Notes: generated by a model not told the origin, from the letters alone. A DNA stretch of 34,698 bases from Bacteroidota bacterium (GCA_003551495.1 PUMT01000231.1:90685-125382); one strand, 5' to 3'; counted from the stretch's first letter, positions 26,974 to 34,643 are shown. Made by a program: numbers and translations.

Positions 26974-27018
26974 TTTATTAAGTTATTGGCCTTATGTATC
27001 TTACCATGACAATATTTT
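26974..27018 (-). repeat. Intergenic 45-base repeat, copy 2
   Basis: It matches 131-175 with two differences in 45 bases. It begins 11 bases upstream of the plsX start codon, in the same orientation relative to the gene as copy 1. Unlike copy 1 it continues into an inverted repeat whose right arm ends near 27068. Confidence 0.75.
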
Positions 27019-27068
27019 CATTGAATTTTGTGAAGATATTGAAAATATCGTCATGGACGATTCATGAG
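26991..27068. repeat. Long imperfect hairpin in the plsX leader
   Basis: The inner arms CCATGACAATATTTTCA (27004-27020) and TGAAAATATCGTCATGG (27040-27056) pair at 16 of 17 positions around a 19-base loop. Outside them, pairing continues imperfectly (CTTATGTATCTTA against TCGATTCATGAG-like sequence), giving arms of about 30 bases with a few mismatches and one gap. The structure overlaps the 45-base repeat. It has the look of a small palindromic dispersed element or a strong leader fold rather than a simple terminator, since neither strand has a T-run at the stem base. Confidence 0.65.
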
Positions 27069-27227
27069 AATTGTTCAGTTTTTATACAATAATTTCAACC
27101 GGCTGCCTGAAGCAGCATTATTTTTTCAAAAAATAGAGTTACCCGAAAGCGATACACTGCTTTATAAAATTAAGCGTTGTCAGGAATGCAATAGTTATAA
27201 ACTGATATACAAGTTAATGCGAAATAT

Positions 27228-27413
27228 CTATCCCTCAGCCTCCTTCTCGATTGCCAGCTTGCCACGGTAATGCCCGCATTCTCCGCAAACCCTGTGGAAT
27301 CTAACTGATGCACCACAATTCTGACAAGTCATTAATGTAGGAGGTTCTGCCTTGTAATGGGTTCTTCTTTTATCTCTCCTCTGTTTTGAGGTCTTACGTT
27401 TTGGATGTGCCAT
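27228..27413 (-). CDS. rpmF: Large-subunit ribosomal protein bL32
   Basis: This 61-residue ribosomal protein starts MAHPKRKTSKQRRDKRRTHY, the diagnostic bL32 N-terminus. Two CxxC pairs (Cys30/Cys33 in LMTCQNCGA and Cys43/Cys46 in RVCGECGHY) form a zinc site, so this is the zinc-containing form. It lies 15 bases after yceD in the common yceD-rpmF order. Confidence 0.98.
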   Translation of the reverse strand: MAHPKRKTSKQRRDKRRTHYKAEPPTLMTCQNCGASVRFHRVCGECGHYRGKLAIEKEAEG

Positions 27414-27428
27414 TTTAAAGTTATATAA

Positions 27429-27968
27429 TTAGTTCTTGTTTTTAATTAAATTCTTCAGTTTATTCCACCTCATGTCCGTTTCCCTGTTATGTTCATGGGG
27501 TGAGTATTTTTCAAGTTTTTTCAGCATATCCCTGTTGCAGGTGCTGACACCATTTTCATCATCGGAATGAACTTTTTTGAATGGCGCGCTCAGGCATATG
27601 CTTTCATAAAGAAACCGGGCAAGGTTAAACTCAGTTTCCTTGTTATGAAGGTAAATAACATCAACATCTGCCTCTACTGCTTCTTCATTGCCGAACTTGA
27701 TATACAAAAAACCCTCATATTTCAGTGGGAGCTCAAACCGGTCAAGGCATCTGTCGCAAATTGTGTTGACTGTGCCGGTTATCCTGCAGTCGCACACTAT
27801 CAGGTCACTCTTTTTGTCCATATATATATCAGCCTCAAAATCTCCGGAAAGAAATTCCGGGTTTTGAAAATGGTTAAAAAAATCATCAGCCATTCTAAAA
27901 ACAAAATGGTTGCTCCCCTGACGGATTTCATTAATTTTCACCGTGTATTGACTGATATTTGCCGGCAT
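27429..27968 (-). CDS. YceD/DUF177 family protein
   Basis: This 179-residue protein belongs to the YceD (DUF177) family, which is linked to 23S rRNA accumulation and usually precedes rpmF. The conserved core is visible: DCRITGTVNTICDRCLDRF, with the CDRC pair in the middle, then PLKYEGFLYIKFG and a later acidic VDVIYLHNKETEFNLARFLY stretch. The C-terminus is basic and ends in WNKLKNLIKNKN, which is typical. A TAnnTTTG promoter lies 23 bases upstream, so this gene probably heads the yceD-rpmF transcript. Confidence 0.9.
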   Translation of the reverse strand: MPANISQYTVKINEIRQGSNHFVFRMADDFFNHFQNPEFLSGDFEADIYMDKKSDLIVCDCRITGTVNTICDRCLDRFELPLKYEGFLYIKFGNEEAVEADVDVIYLHNKETEFNLARFLYESICLSAPFKKVHSDDENGVSTCNRDMLKKLEKYSPHEHNRETDMRWNKLKNLIKNKN

Positions 27969-27990
27969 AACGAGCTTTGAAATTATCCGG

Positions 27991-27998
27991 CAAAAGTA
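27991..27998 (-). promoter_or_regulatory. Bacteroidota -7 promoter element before yceD
   Basis: On the reverse strand the sequence reads TACTTTTG, matching TAnnTTTG, and lies 22 bases upstream of the yceD ATG. The region 20 bases further upstream is T-rich and may serve as a weak -33 box. Confidence 0.5.
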
Positions 27999-28164
27999 AG
28001 AATTTATATTAAAAATAAAAAAGAAAATTTATTCCAGGTATTTGTTGCAGTCTGAAAGACAAACCGAAATGAAGATACCGGCACGATAAAGCCGCAGCCT
28101 TTTTATCATTAAGGGTTTTGCATAGAGAACATTAAGCTGGTCATGGCAGGCCGGATACCTGTTT

Positions 28165-28551
28165 TTATGACAAAATATCTTTTATATTGTTTTCAAGGGC
28201 ATCAACAAAGTAATCGTCTTTTTTCAGAATTTTAAGTGCACCGTTTTTCAGCAGTTCGCGGGCAGATTTGTCGTTAGTTTGGCCTGAAAGTACAATAACA
28301 GGAATTTTTTTGTCAATGTGTTTAAGCTTTTTCAGTGTTGCCAGTCCATCAAGAACATCGTTGCTTTTCTCGCTCAGTATATAATCAAGTATAACAAGAT
28401 CGGGTTTAAGATGCATATTTTTAATACAATCCTCGCCGGAAAAGAAAGATAAGATCCTGTATCCGTTTTTGCTTTGAAAAACATACTCCAGGAAATTCAG
28501 TATCAACTTGTCGTCGTCAACAACGAATATAAGCTTGCCGGAAGATTCCAT
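28165..28551 (-). CDS. Single-domain response regulator (CheY-like)
   Basis: This 128-residue protein is a receiver domain without an output domain. The acidic pocket is Asp12/Asp13 (FVVDDDKL), the phospho-acceptor is Asp56 (LVILDYIL), the switch residue is Ser89 (IVLSGQT) and the conserved Lys is Lys110 (LKILKKDD). No histidine kinase is next to it, so its partner must be elsewhere. It is transcribed alone from what looks like its own promoter. It probably signals through protein-protein contact, as single-domain regulators do. Confidence 0.92.
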   Translation of the reverse strand: MESSGKLIFVVDDDKLILNFLEYVFQSKNGYRILSFFSGEDCIKNMHLKPDLVILDYILSEKSNDVLDGLATLKKLKHIDKKIPVIVLSGQTNDKSARELLKNGALKILKKDDYFVDALENNIKDILS

Positions 28552-28888
28552 TATTCAACTATTTGGAAACAATTCCAAAAGTACAGATTAAAAAATTAAA
28601 TATATGGCAAGTTAAGAAAAACCATTTTAATGTCACACGTAATGCTGGAGTTTTTTCCGTTTTAAAAAAGGTTTAATGCGTTTAATAAGTTCTAAATTGC
28701 AATTATTTTTTAAGAAATAATAATTTAATTATGTTGTGATTCAATTGGAAAAAAATTATTAAATTTATAGGGGAAGACATTCTTTTTTTAATATTGTAAT
28801 GTATAATTAATTCTTTTGTCATAAGTGTGTATGGCTTCACAGTGTATACTAAAAAATTTAAATTATTTGACAATTTAAACCAGCACAA
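28552..28888. other. AT-rich divergent intergenic region
   Basis: These 337 bases separate the response regulator from the first FISUMP lipoprotein. Apart from a TAnnTTTG element for the response regulator (28576-28583), I see no gene and no clear repeat. A reverse open frame at 28703-28888 is low-complexity AT-rich sequence and is not called. No TAnnTTTG element is evident immediately before the lipoprotein gene; TTATTTGACA close to the start is only a partial match. Confidence 0.5.
28576..28583 (-). promoter_or_regulatory. Bacteroidota -7 promoter element before the response regulator
   Basis: The reverse strand reads TACTTTTG, a TAnnTTTG match, 24 bases upstream of the ATG. A CTTG at 28606-28609 (reverse) is a possible -33 box at about 22 bases spacing. 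Confidence 0.45.
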
Positions 28889-30190
28889 ATGAAAAAAGAT
28901 AGCAGTTATTACCTGATAGCATCCCTTGCATTTATATTGTTTTTCTTCGCGGGATGCAAAAAGGACCCTTCCCTGCCTGCATTAAGCACTCATGCTGCAA
29001 CAGAAATAACTTCCAGTACCGCAAAGAGTGGAGGAAACATAACAGATGATGGAGGTGATGTTATTTCAACAAGAGGGGTAGTCTGGAACACTAATATCAA
29101 TCCATCACTTGAAAATAATACCGGTTCAGTATCTTCGGGCGAAGGTTCAGGAAACTTTACAAGTAACCTTTCGGGATTGACACCCAATACTGTTTACTAT
29201 GTCCGCGCATATGCAACAAACAGTGCCGGCACTGCATACGGCAACCAGGTGCAGTTTGCCACAAATGCCGATATTGCTACGGTAACCACTGCAGATGTAT
29301 TCAATATTAGAGATAATTCTGTGTCCGGTGGGGGGAACGTAATAGATGATGGTGGCGGAAATATTATTTCACGTGGTGTCGTTTGGAGTGAGTCAGAAAA
29401 TCCCACGGTTGAGAATAATTATGGAATGACCGGTGATGGATCGGGGATTGGTGAGTTTGCAAGTGTGATAACCGGACTTGCAGAGGGCACATTGTATTAC
29501 ATGCGTGCCTATGCCATAAACAGTGCCGGAACGGCATATGGTAACCAGGTTGAATTCAGAACCCTTAATGCTTTCTGCGGGATAGTCACTTTTATATACC
29601 GCGGTGAAGAGGTGACCTTAGGAACAGTTGAGGGGCAGAATGGCACCTGCTGGCTCGACCGTAACCTTGGTGCTTCAAGAGTTGCCACGGCATATAATGA
29701 CGATGAGGCCTATGGTGATCTTTTCCAGTGGGGCAGGATGAATGACGGCCATCAGTTCAGAACCAGCGGTACCACATCTACCCTTAGTAACAGTGATAAT
29801 CCCGGCCATTCGAACTTTATAGTTACAACCGAACCTCCATACGACTGGCGTGACCCGAAGAATGATAATTTATGGCAGGGAAATGGAGGAATTAACGTAT
29901 GTCCTGTCGGTTGGCGCGCACCAACTAGTGTTGAGCTAGAAAATGAGCTGCTTAGCTGGATCAGCGAGGATTACACAGGAGCTTTTGAAAGTCCTTTAAA
30001 GATTACTGCCGGAGGTAATCGAGGTTATTATGATGGTACTTTTTATACTGTTGGGATGCGGGGCTTTTACTGGACTACTACGGTCGCCGGCACCCATGCA
30101 CGCTATCTGCGTATAGAAAGCTGGAAAGCCGAAATGGCCCAAATGGCCAGGGCAAATGGGGCCAGTGTGCGCTGCATTAAGGATGAATAA
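28889..30190 (+). CDS. Lipoprotein with two Fn3-like repeats and a C-terminal FISUMP domain
   Basis: This 433-residue surface or periplasmic lipoprotein has a signal peptide ending in FFFAGC, with lipidated Cys23. Two repeats of about 95 residues follow (about 38-126 and 128-225). Each has an ITDDGG-type turn, RGVVW, a Gly/Ser-rich GSGxF segment, and an ending like YYVRAYATNSAGTAYGNQVQF. Residues about 229-433 form a FISUMP (Fibrobacter succinogenes major paralogous) domain: TCWLDRNLGASRVATAYND, YGDLFQWGR, VCPVGWRAPT and a C-terminal GASVRCIKDE. It is very similar in plan to the protein at 33239-34540. The function is unknown; FISUMP proteins are often large paralogous sets in this phylum. 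Confidence 0.9.
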   Translation: MKKDSSYYLIASLAFILFFFAGCKKDPSLPALSTHAATEITSSTAKSGGNITDDGGDVISTRGVVWNTNINPSLENNTGSVSSGEGSGNFTSNLSGLTPNTVYYVRAYATNSAGTAYGNQVQFATNADIATVTTADVFNIRDNSVSGGGNVIDDGGGNIISRGVVWSESENPTVENNYGMTGDGSGIGEFASVITGLAEGTLYYMRAYAINSAGTAYGNQVEFRTLNAFCGIVTFIYRGEEVTLGTVEGQNGTCWLDRNLGASRVATAYNDDEAYGDLFQWGRMNDGHQFRTSGTTSTLSNSDNPGHSNFIVTTEPPYDWRDPKNDNLWQGNGGINVCPVGWRAPTSVELENELLSWISEDYTGAFESPLKITAGGNRGYYDGTFYTVGMRGFYWTTTVAGTHARYLRIESWKAEMAQMARANGASVRCIKDE

Positions 30191-30295
30191 GTGAAATTTG
30201 GGATATTAATTTAAAATTGTATTGAATATTCTATAACAAGAACCTTTACTGACGGATTAACTCTAATACACAATTAAGTCAAATTTTGCATAAAA

Positions 30296-30511
30296 ATGAA
30301 AGCACAAAAGAAGTCGAGGGTCATGTTCGACGAAAATGAAAATGATTTAAAAAGAGGAAAGAAAAAAAGGTTAAAGCCAGTTAAGAAGAAGAAATCACAA
30401 AAAACCCAATTCCTCGATAGTATAGATGACTTTGATGAAGATATTGATGATCTCAGAAAAGGAGAAACCCTCGACGATTACATTGAAGATGACGAAGAAG
30501 AATATCGCTGA
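30296..30511 (+). CDS. Small highly charged protein of unknown function
   Basis: This 71-residue protein has two halves: residues 1-38 are strongly basic (LKRGKKKRLKPVKKKKSQ) and residues 40-71 strongly acidic (DSIDDFDEDIDDL; DDYIEDDEEEYR). It has no membrane helix or Cys. The charge-split composition suggests a disordered protein that binds nucleic acid or a protein partner, but no family is recognised. It starts with an ATG preceded by an A-rich stretch typical of Bacteroidota start sites. It follows the FISUMP gene by 105 bases and precedes the antiporter by 286 bases. The frame is short, but its biased, non-random composition argues for a real gene. Confidence 0.6.
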   Translation: MKAQKKSRVMFDENENDLKRGKKKRLKPVKKKKSQKTQFLDSIDDFDEDIDDLRKGETLDDYIEDDEEEYR

Positions 30512-30772
30512 AGTAAAATATTAATTATTTCAGGATATCTTGTGCGAAAAAAGCTTTAATCTGCTGCAAAGGTCTGTTTTTTTGGAGCAGAGTTTATAAA
30601 GAATGTTGCCGGTTTATAGTTAATATAGAGTCCCGGCTCAAACATTTTACGCCCGCCCGGTTTCCAGGGAATGAATTTCATAATCAGTTATCTGACCATT
30701 TTTTTGGTTATATCTTTTTATTATGGAGAAAATACATTGCAGAAAGTAATTTTTTTGTATGCGATGATTTCA

Positions 30773-30780
30773 TAATTTTG
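30773..30780 (+). promoter_or_regulatory. Bacteroidota -7 promoter element before the AspT/YidE-like antiporter gene
   Basis: TAATTTTG matches TAnnTTTG and ends 17 bases before the ATG. A TTTTTTG run at 30751-30757 lies 15-20 bases upstream and may provide the -33 box. The leader would be about 10 bases. Confidence 0.5.
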
Positions 30781-30797
30781 CCTGAAATATAAACATC

Positions 30798-32387
30798 ATG
30801 GCCGATTTTTTTGATTTAAGTTATTTTGCTCTTTTCTTTATCATTGCGCTGGGAATAATCATTGGCAAGATTAAAATAAGGAATATCTCCTTTGATATCT
30901 CAGCAGTAATATTTGTATCACTTTTCCTGGGGCATCATGGAGTTCTCATACCTGCAGATTTTCAGTATATCGGATTGATCCTCTTTATATTCACTGTGGG
31001 GATTCAGGCCGGACCCGGGTTTTTCGGGGCGTTTAAATCAAAGGGGATGAAGCTGGTTACGGTTGCCGCTTTACTTGTGATGGTTGCAGCGCTTACTACT
31101 TTTCTGCTGGCATATTTATTCAATATAGACAAAGAGGTTGCAGTAGGACTCCTTACCGGTGCACTTACCAGCACACCGGGCCTTGCTGCAGCAATTGACA
31201 AAGCTGATCCCTCTCTTACCACGATAGGATATGGTATAGCCTATCCGTTTGGAATAATCGGTGTTATTCTGGTTGCACGTTTTATGCCTTACCTGTTGAG
31301 GGCAGATATTAAGAAAGCAGAAGAGGAGCTGAAAAAGGAAGAGAAAAATGTTTATCCCGATATTGTTAATCGTCATTTCATTGTTGAGAATGAAAATATT
31401 TTCGGAAAGACAATCAGTGAGTTAAGAATACGGAGCATGACCGGTGCGAGTATTTCGCGTGTTATGCAGAATGGAAAAACCATTACACCCACACCCCGGA
31501 CAGTGCTGAACAAAGGCGACCTTGTGAAGGCGGTTTGTACCGATGAGGCACTTGAAAAGGTAAAACTTTTGATTGGCCATGAAACTGACAGGCAAATTCC
31601 CAGAGATGACAATCTTGAGATACAGTCAGTTTTGGTTACAAATAAAGATGTGGTTAACAAAACTATCGGTGAGCTTAACCTGTTATCCAATCACAATGCC
31701 ACCATAACCAGGATAAGGCGAAGCGGCATAGATATTACCCCGAGTGCATCATCGCAGATAAGGTTTGGTGATAAGCTTATGATTGTCACAAACAGGGAAA
31801 ATATGAATGATGTGACAAATCTTTTCGGTGACGAGGACAAGAAGCTTTCTGACACCAATTTTTTCCCTGTTGCGGCCGGTGTTGTGCTTGGAATTCTGTT
31901 CGGCAGGATAAACATCCAGTTTGGCGAAAGCTTTTCATTCAGTCCTGGACTTTCCGGCGGAGTATTGTTCGTAGCACTTGTACTTGGATATATCGGCAAA
32001 ACAGGACCGGTTGTTTGGTCTATGTCAGGTTCAGCCAATCAATTACTTCGACAGCTTGGCCTTTTGCTGTTTCTGGCAACGGTTGGGACTCACGCAGGCA
32101 GCCATATAGTCGCCACAATAACAGAGTACGGATTGAAAATGTTTTATGCCGGAATTTTAATAACTGTGGTGCCTATGGTGGTGAGTGCTTTTTTTGCCCA
32201 CAAAATCCTGAAAATAAATGTGCTTTCAATATTCGGGACTCTGGCCGGGGGAATGACAAGTACTCCCGCACTTGTTGCAGTAGAACCCATTACTGAAAGC
32301 AATGAGCCCCAGGTGGCATATGCTACGGTATATCCGATAGCTATGGTGCTTATTATAGTATGTGTTCAGATCATGGTTATGATATAG
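30798..32387 (+). CDS. AspT/YidE/YbjL family antiporter with two TrkA-C domains
   Basis: This 529-residue inner-membrane protein is related to the aspartate:alanine exchanger AspT and the YidE/YbjL putative transporters. An N-terminal membrane half (about 1-170) and a C-terminal half (about 355-529) each carry the family's TSTP motif: LTGALTSTPGLAAA near residue 124 and GGMTSTPALVAV near 487. Between them are two soluble TrkA-C (RCK-C) domains, about 185-270 and 275-350 (IFGKTISELRIRSMTGASIS; NKTIGELNLLSNHNATITRI). These domains often bind a regulatory ligand. The transported substrate is not evident. The gene converges with the CvpA gene, with four bases between stops. Confidence 0.93.
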   Translation: MADFFDLSYFALFFIIALGIIIGKIKIRNISFDISAVIFVSLFLGHHGVLIPADFQYIGLILFIFTVGIQAGPGFFGAFKSKGMKLVTVAALLVMVAALTTFLLAYLFNIDKEVAVGLLTGALTSTPGLAAAIDKADPSLTTIGYGIAYPFGIIGVILVARFMPYLLRADIKKAEEELKKEEKNVYPDIVNRHFIVENENIFGKTISELRIRSMTGASISRVMQNGKTITPTPRTVLNKGDLVKAVCTDEALEKVKLLIGHETDRQIPRDDNLEIQSVLVTNKDVVNKTIGELNLLSNHNATITRIRRSGIDITPSASSQIRFGDKLMIVTNRENMNDVTNLFGDEDKKLSDTNFFPVAAGVVLGILFGRINIQFGESFSFSPGLSGGVLFVALVLGYIGKTGPVVWSMSGSANQLLRQLGLLLFLATVGTHAGSHIVATITEYGLKMFYAGILITVVPMVVSAFFAHKILKINVLSIFGTLAGGMTSTPALVAVEPITESNEPQVAYATVYPIAMVLIIVCVQIMVMI

Positions 32388-32391
32388 CCAG

Positions 32392-32913
32392 TTACCTTTT
32401 GTAAAACCTGTCTTCAATTTCCTTTGCGATCTCCCTGAATTGGAGTGAAGGAAAGATTTGCGGTGCGACATCGGCAACTTTGCTGTAATAGCGGGAGTTA
32501 TCAATATCATTATTGGGCATGAAGTTATGCTTTGAATCAAAAGCATTTAAAACTACAAACAGTACGCTCAGTATCAGGACCATCTTGGCACCCCCAAAAA
32601 GCATACCCGCTATACGGTTAAGAAAGCCAAGTGCGATTATTTCGAGCAACTTGCTCACAATGTATGCAATAATCGTGATTGTTATAACAATAACAAGGAA
32701 GGTGATTGTAAAAGAGACAAGTTGCAGGTATGGAGTGGAGACTTCGAGTATATTGGTTAGCACTCCTGCAGTCAGATGTGAAAATTTAATTGCCCCCCAG
32801 ACACCTGCAACCAGTGCTGCAAGAGCAGCAGCCATCATTACAAGGCCTTTTTTGAAACCCCTGTATCCGCCCCAGATCACAAGCACAATAATTATGATGT
32901 CTATATAGTTCAT
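32392..32913 (-). CDS. CvpA family membrane protein
   Basis: This 173-residue protein has four predicted membrane helices. It starts with the family pattern of a short polar N-terminus, a first helix and a glycine-rich turn (IIIIVLVIWGGYRGFKKGLV), and the later GFLNRIAGMLFGGAKMVLIL segment is typical of CvpA. CvpA proteins are linked to colicin V production in E. coli and to envelope stress tolerance elsewhere, but their biochemical role is unsettled. The soluble C-terminus (YSKVADVAPQIFPSLQF) matches the usual short tail. It is divergent from the downstream tRNA gene. Confidence 0.9.
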   Translation of the reverse strand: MNYIDIIIIVLVIWGGYRGFKKGLVMMAAALAALVAGVWGAIKFSHLTAGVLTNILEVSTPYLQLVSFTITFLVIVITITIIAYIVSKLLEIIALGFLNRIAGMLFGGAKMVLILSVLFVVLNAFDSKHNFMPNNDIDNSRYYSKVADVAPQIFPSLQFREIAKEIEDRFYKR

Positions 32914-32945
32914 AAAAAAGCAGTTACCCTTTTTTCAAATATTGG

Positions 32946-32977
32946 TTTGCCTGCAATATATAAAATAATTATTTTTG
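32946..32977 (+). promoter_or_regulatory. tRNA-Arg promoter (TTTG -33 and TATTTTTG -7)
   Basis: TTTG at 32946-32949 and TATTTTTG at 32970-32977 are separated by 20 bases, closely matching the Bacteroidota promoter TTTG-N19-21-TAnnTTTG. Transcription would start near 32984, about seven bases before the tRNA. This is the most complete promoter in the window. Confidence 0.7.
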
Positions 32978-32990
32978 CAGGTGAAATGTC

Positions 32991-33062
32991 AGCCTCATAG
33001 TTCAAGGGATAGAACAAAAGTTTCCTAAACTTTAGATCCAGGTTCGAGTCCTGGTGAGGCTA
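32991..33062 (+). tRNA. tRNA-Arg with anticodon CCT
   Basis: A complete cloverleaf can be drawn. The acceptor stem is AGCCTCA paired with TGAGGCT, the D stem is GTTC/GAAC, and the anticodon stem AAAGT/ACTTT encloses loop TTCCTAA with anticodon CCT at 33024-33026, reading AGG arginine codons. The T stem CCAGG/CCTGG encloses loop TTCGAGT. The discriminator is A; the genome does not encode the CCA end. It has its own promoter and terminator, so it is a single-gene transcript. Confidence 0.95.
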
Positions 33063-33065
33063 CAG

Positions 33066-33103
33066 AAAAGACCCCTTATGATAAATTACATGAGGGGTCT
33101 TTT
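33066..33103 (+). terminator. Rho-independent terminator after tRNA-Arg
   Basis: AAAAGACCCCT (33066-33076) and AGGGGTCTTTT (33093-33103) form a perfect 11-bp stem around a 16-base loop, ending in a T-rich tail (TTTTGGTTTTA). It begins four bases after the tRNA. It is nearly symmetrical and could also act on the reverse strand. Confidence 0.85.
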
Positions 33104-33152
33104 GGTTTTATGCGCTCCATGGTTACACCGCAACCCCGTTATGAAAAAACCC

Positions 33153-33239
33153 GGGGAAAAAGTACTATTTGCTGGTGCTTCATTTTTCACCGCATATTCT
33201 CCACTTATGCGGGGAAAGCATGGGGAATAAGTACTACTT
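33153..33239. repeat. Short direct repeats flanking a hairpin downstream of the second FISUMP gene
   Basis: GGGGAAAAAGTACTATTT (33153-33170) recurs as GGGGAATAAGTACTACTT (33222-33239), matching at 16 of 18 positions. Between them CCGCATA (33190-33196) and TATGCGG (33206-33212) can form a 7-bp stem. On the reverse strand this stem follows the lipoprotein stop and may act as a weak terminator, although only a short T-poor tail follows. The direct repeat may be a small tandem duplication. Confidence 0.45.
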
Positions 33240-34540
33240 TATTCTTTGATGCAACGAACAGACATTCCATATTCACCTACAGGCTGTTGTCTTAAAACAT
33301 TGGTCCCATTGTGACTCATTGTAAAGGACGAGGTACTGGCCCCATCTGGTGTGGAACCCCACCAGTTCCCAATAATGCCTTTAACTCCAAATGATCCGTC
33401 TATAAAATCGCGCCTGCCGCCCGGAAGTGCCCTGAATCCGTATTCATCGGTTGCACCTTCATTGGGGTCATCCCAGTGCTCTGTACCGGTCTCTTTCAGC
33501 TTGCCTCCGGCAACCTCCAGACCACCTGCATAATTGGTAAGTTCTGTCCAGTCATCATCGGAAGCGACTCGCCAGTCTTCGGGACAAAGTTTCCCTGTTT
33601 CCACAGCAAACCAGTTATACAAAGCGCCGTATATCTCCCCGTTGCTCTCTTCATTATCATACCAGGAATATGCACCTGAAGTTGCATTTCGCCATTGACT
33701 GTCTTCTGTTATATTTAGAATATCTGTATCATCATTGTATTTTGTGGTTCTCAGGTTTTCCACCATCCACACCTGGTCACCTATTTTAATTGCCATATAA
33801 AGATTACCATCATCATCTGTAACAGTCCCATACAGTGTTATAAATTGAACCTGTTCACCATAGGTAGTTCCCCAACTGTTAGTGGCATAAGCACGGACAT
33901 AATATGTGGTTTCATTGTCCAGTCCGCTTATCTCACTTGTAAATTCTCCTGTTCCGCTACCATCTGTAGTGTAGCCATCATTATCATCAAGGGTAGGATC
34001 TTCGGTTGTGCTCCATACCACTCCCCGCGCAGTTACAGGTGATCCACCGTCGTCTGTTACATTTCCCCCTCCTTTGGCCGAATCATCAGTTATATCTTCA
34101 ATAGAACCAGTAGTTACTTCAGCAGGCAAATAGGCTGAAGTACTGAACTGAACCTGGTTTCCGTAGGCGGTACCTTCACTGTTTGTGGCATATGCACGTA
34201 CATAGTAGGAAGTTTCATCATCCAGACCCGTTATGCTGCTTGTAAATGTGCCGGCTCCAGTACCATCCGTAGTCTGGCCGGTGTTGTCCTGCAAGGTCGG
34301 GTTTGCACTGGTACTCCATACAACTCCACGTGCTGTAATCTGTGAGCCACCGTCGTCGGTTATATTTCCCCCGCTATTTGCACTTGTGAAAGAGATATCA
34401 CTTACACTTGCAGTTGTTAATGTTGCAATTTCAATTACCGGATCACTCTCTGAATCTTTATCGCATCCGTGACTAAAAAAGACAAATATTCCTGCAAATG
34501 CCAGGAAAGGAATAAAGCGAAAAATATTTTTTTTATTCAT
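33239..34540 (-). CDS. Lipoprotein with two Fn3-like repeats and a C-terminal FISUMP domain
   Basis: This 433-residue lipoprotein has the same length and architecture as that at 28889-30190. The ATG at 34540 gives MNKKNIFRFIPFLAFAG and a lipobox ending SHGC (Cys26); an upstream TTG at 34588 is rejected because it would put 16 residues before the signal peptide. Two repeats cover about residues 39-134 and 137-232, with ITDDGG, ARGVVWSTSANPTL and YYVRAYATNSEGTAYGNQV. The FISUMP domain (about 235-433) has IGDQVWMVENLRTTKYND, YGALYNWFAVETG, LCPEDWRVASDDDWTEL, GFRALPGGRR and SVRCIKE, closer to the canonical family than the other copy. A weak promoter-like TATAGTTTG lies about 46 bases upstream. 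Confidence 0.92.
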   Translation of the reverse strand: MNKKNIFRFIPFLAFAGIFVFFSHGCDKDSESDPVIEIATLTTASVSDISFTSANSGGNITDDGGSQITARGVVWSTSANPTLQDNTGQTTDGTGAGTFTSSITGLDDETSYYVRAYATNSEGTAYGNQVQFSTSAYLPAEVTTGSIEDITDDSAKGGGNVTDDGGSPVTARGVVWSTTEDPTLDDNDGYTTDGSGTGEFTSEISGLDNETTYYVRAYATNSWGTTYGEQVQFITLYGTVTDDDGNLYMAIKIGDQVWMVENLRTTKYNDDTDILNITEDSQWRNATSGAYSWYDNEESNGEIYGALYNWFAVETGKLCPEDWRVASDDDWTELTNYAGGLEVAGGKLKETGTEHWDDPNEGATDEYGFRALPGGRRDFIDGSFGVKGIIGNWWGSTPDGASTSSFTMSHNGTNVLRQQPVGEYGMSVRCIKE

Positions 34541-34643
34541 ATCGGTTTTATTAAGGTTAATATTAAAATTAAAGCCTTCAATAAGCAAACTATATACCCC
34601 TTTCCGGCATTATTAAAAAAAGCAGGTTATATTCAGTGTTCTT

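Noticed and set aside
26304-26981. Forward open frame of 225 codons opposite plsX
   Set aside because: It is antisense to an unmistakable plsX and has shadow-like composition (many Pro and Ser).
27102-27126. Terminator-like GCTGC-CTGAA-GCAGC hairpin with a T-run on the forward strand
   Set aside because: The stem is only 5 bp and no forward gene precedes it, so it is likely chance.
27064-27270. Forward open frame of 68 codons between plsX and rpmF
   Set aside because: It begins inside the hairpin arm, overlaps the end of rpmF on the other strand, and has no family resemblance or promoter.
32991-33239. tRNA-linked integration site
   Set aside because: No second copy of the tRNA 3' end and no integrase or foreign genes are found nearby.
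33239-34540. CRISPR or tandem-repeat array suggested by recurring words in the lipoprotein gene
   Set aside because: The repetition is protein-level Fn3-like domain repetition of about 95 codons, not short regular repeats with spacers.
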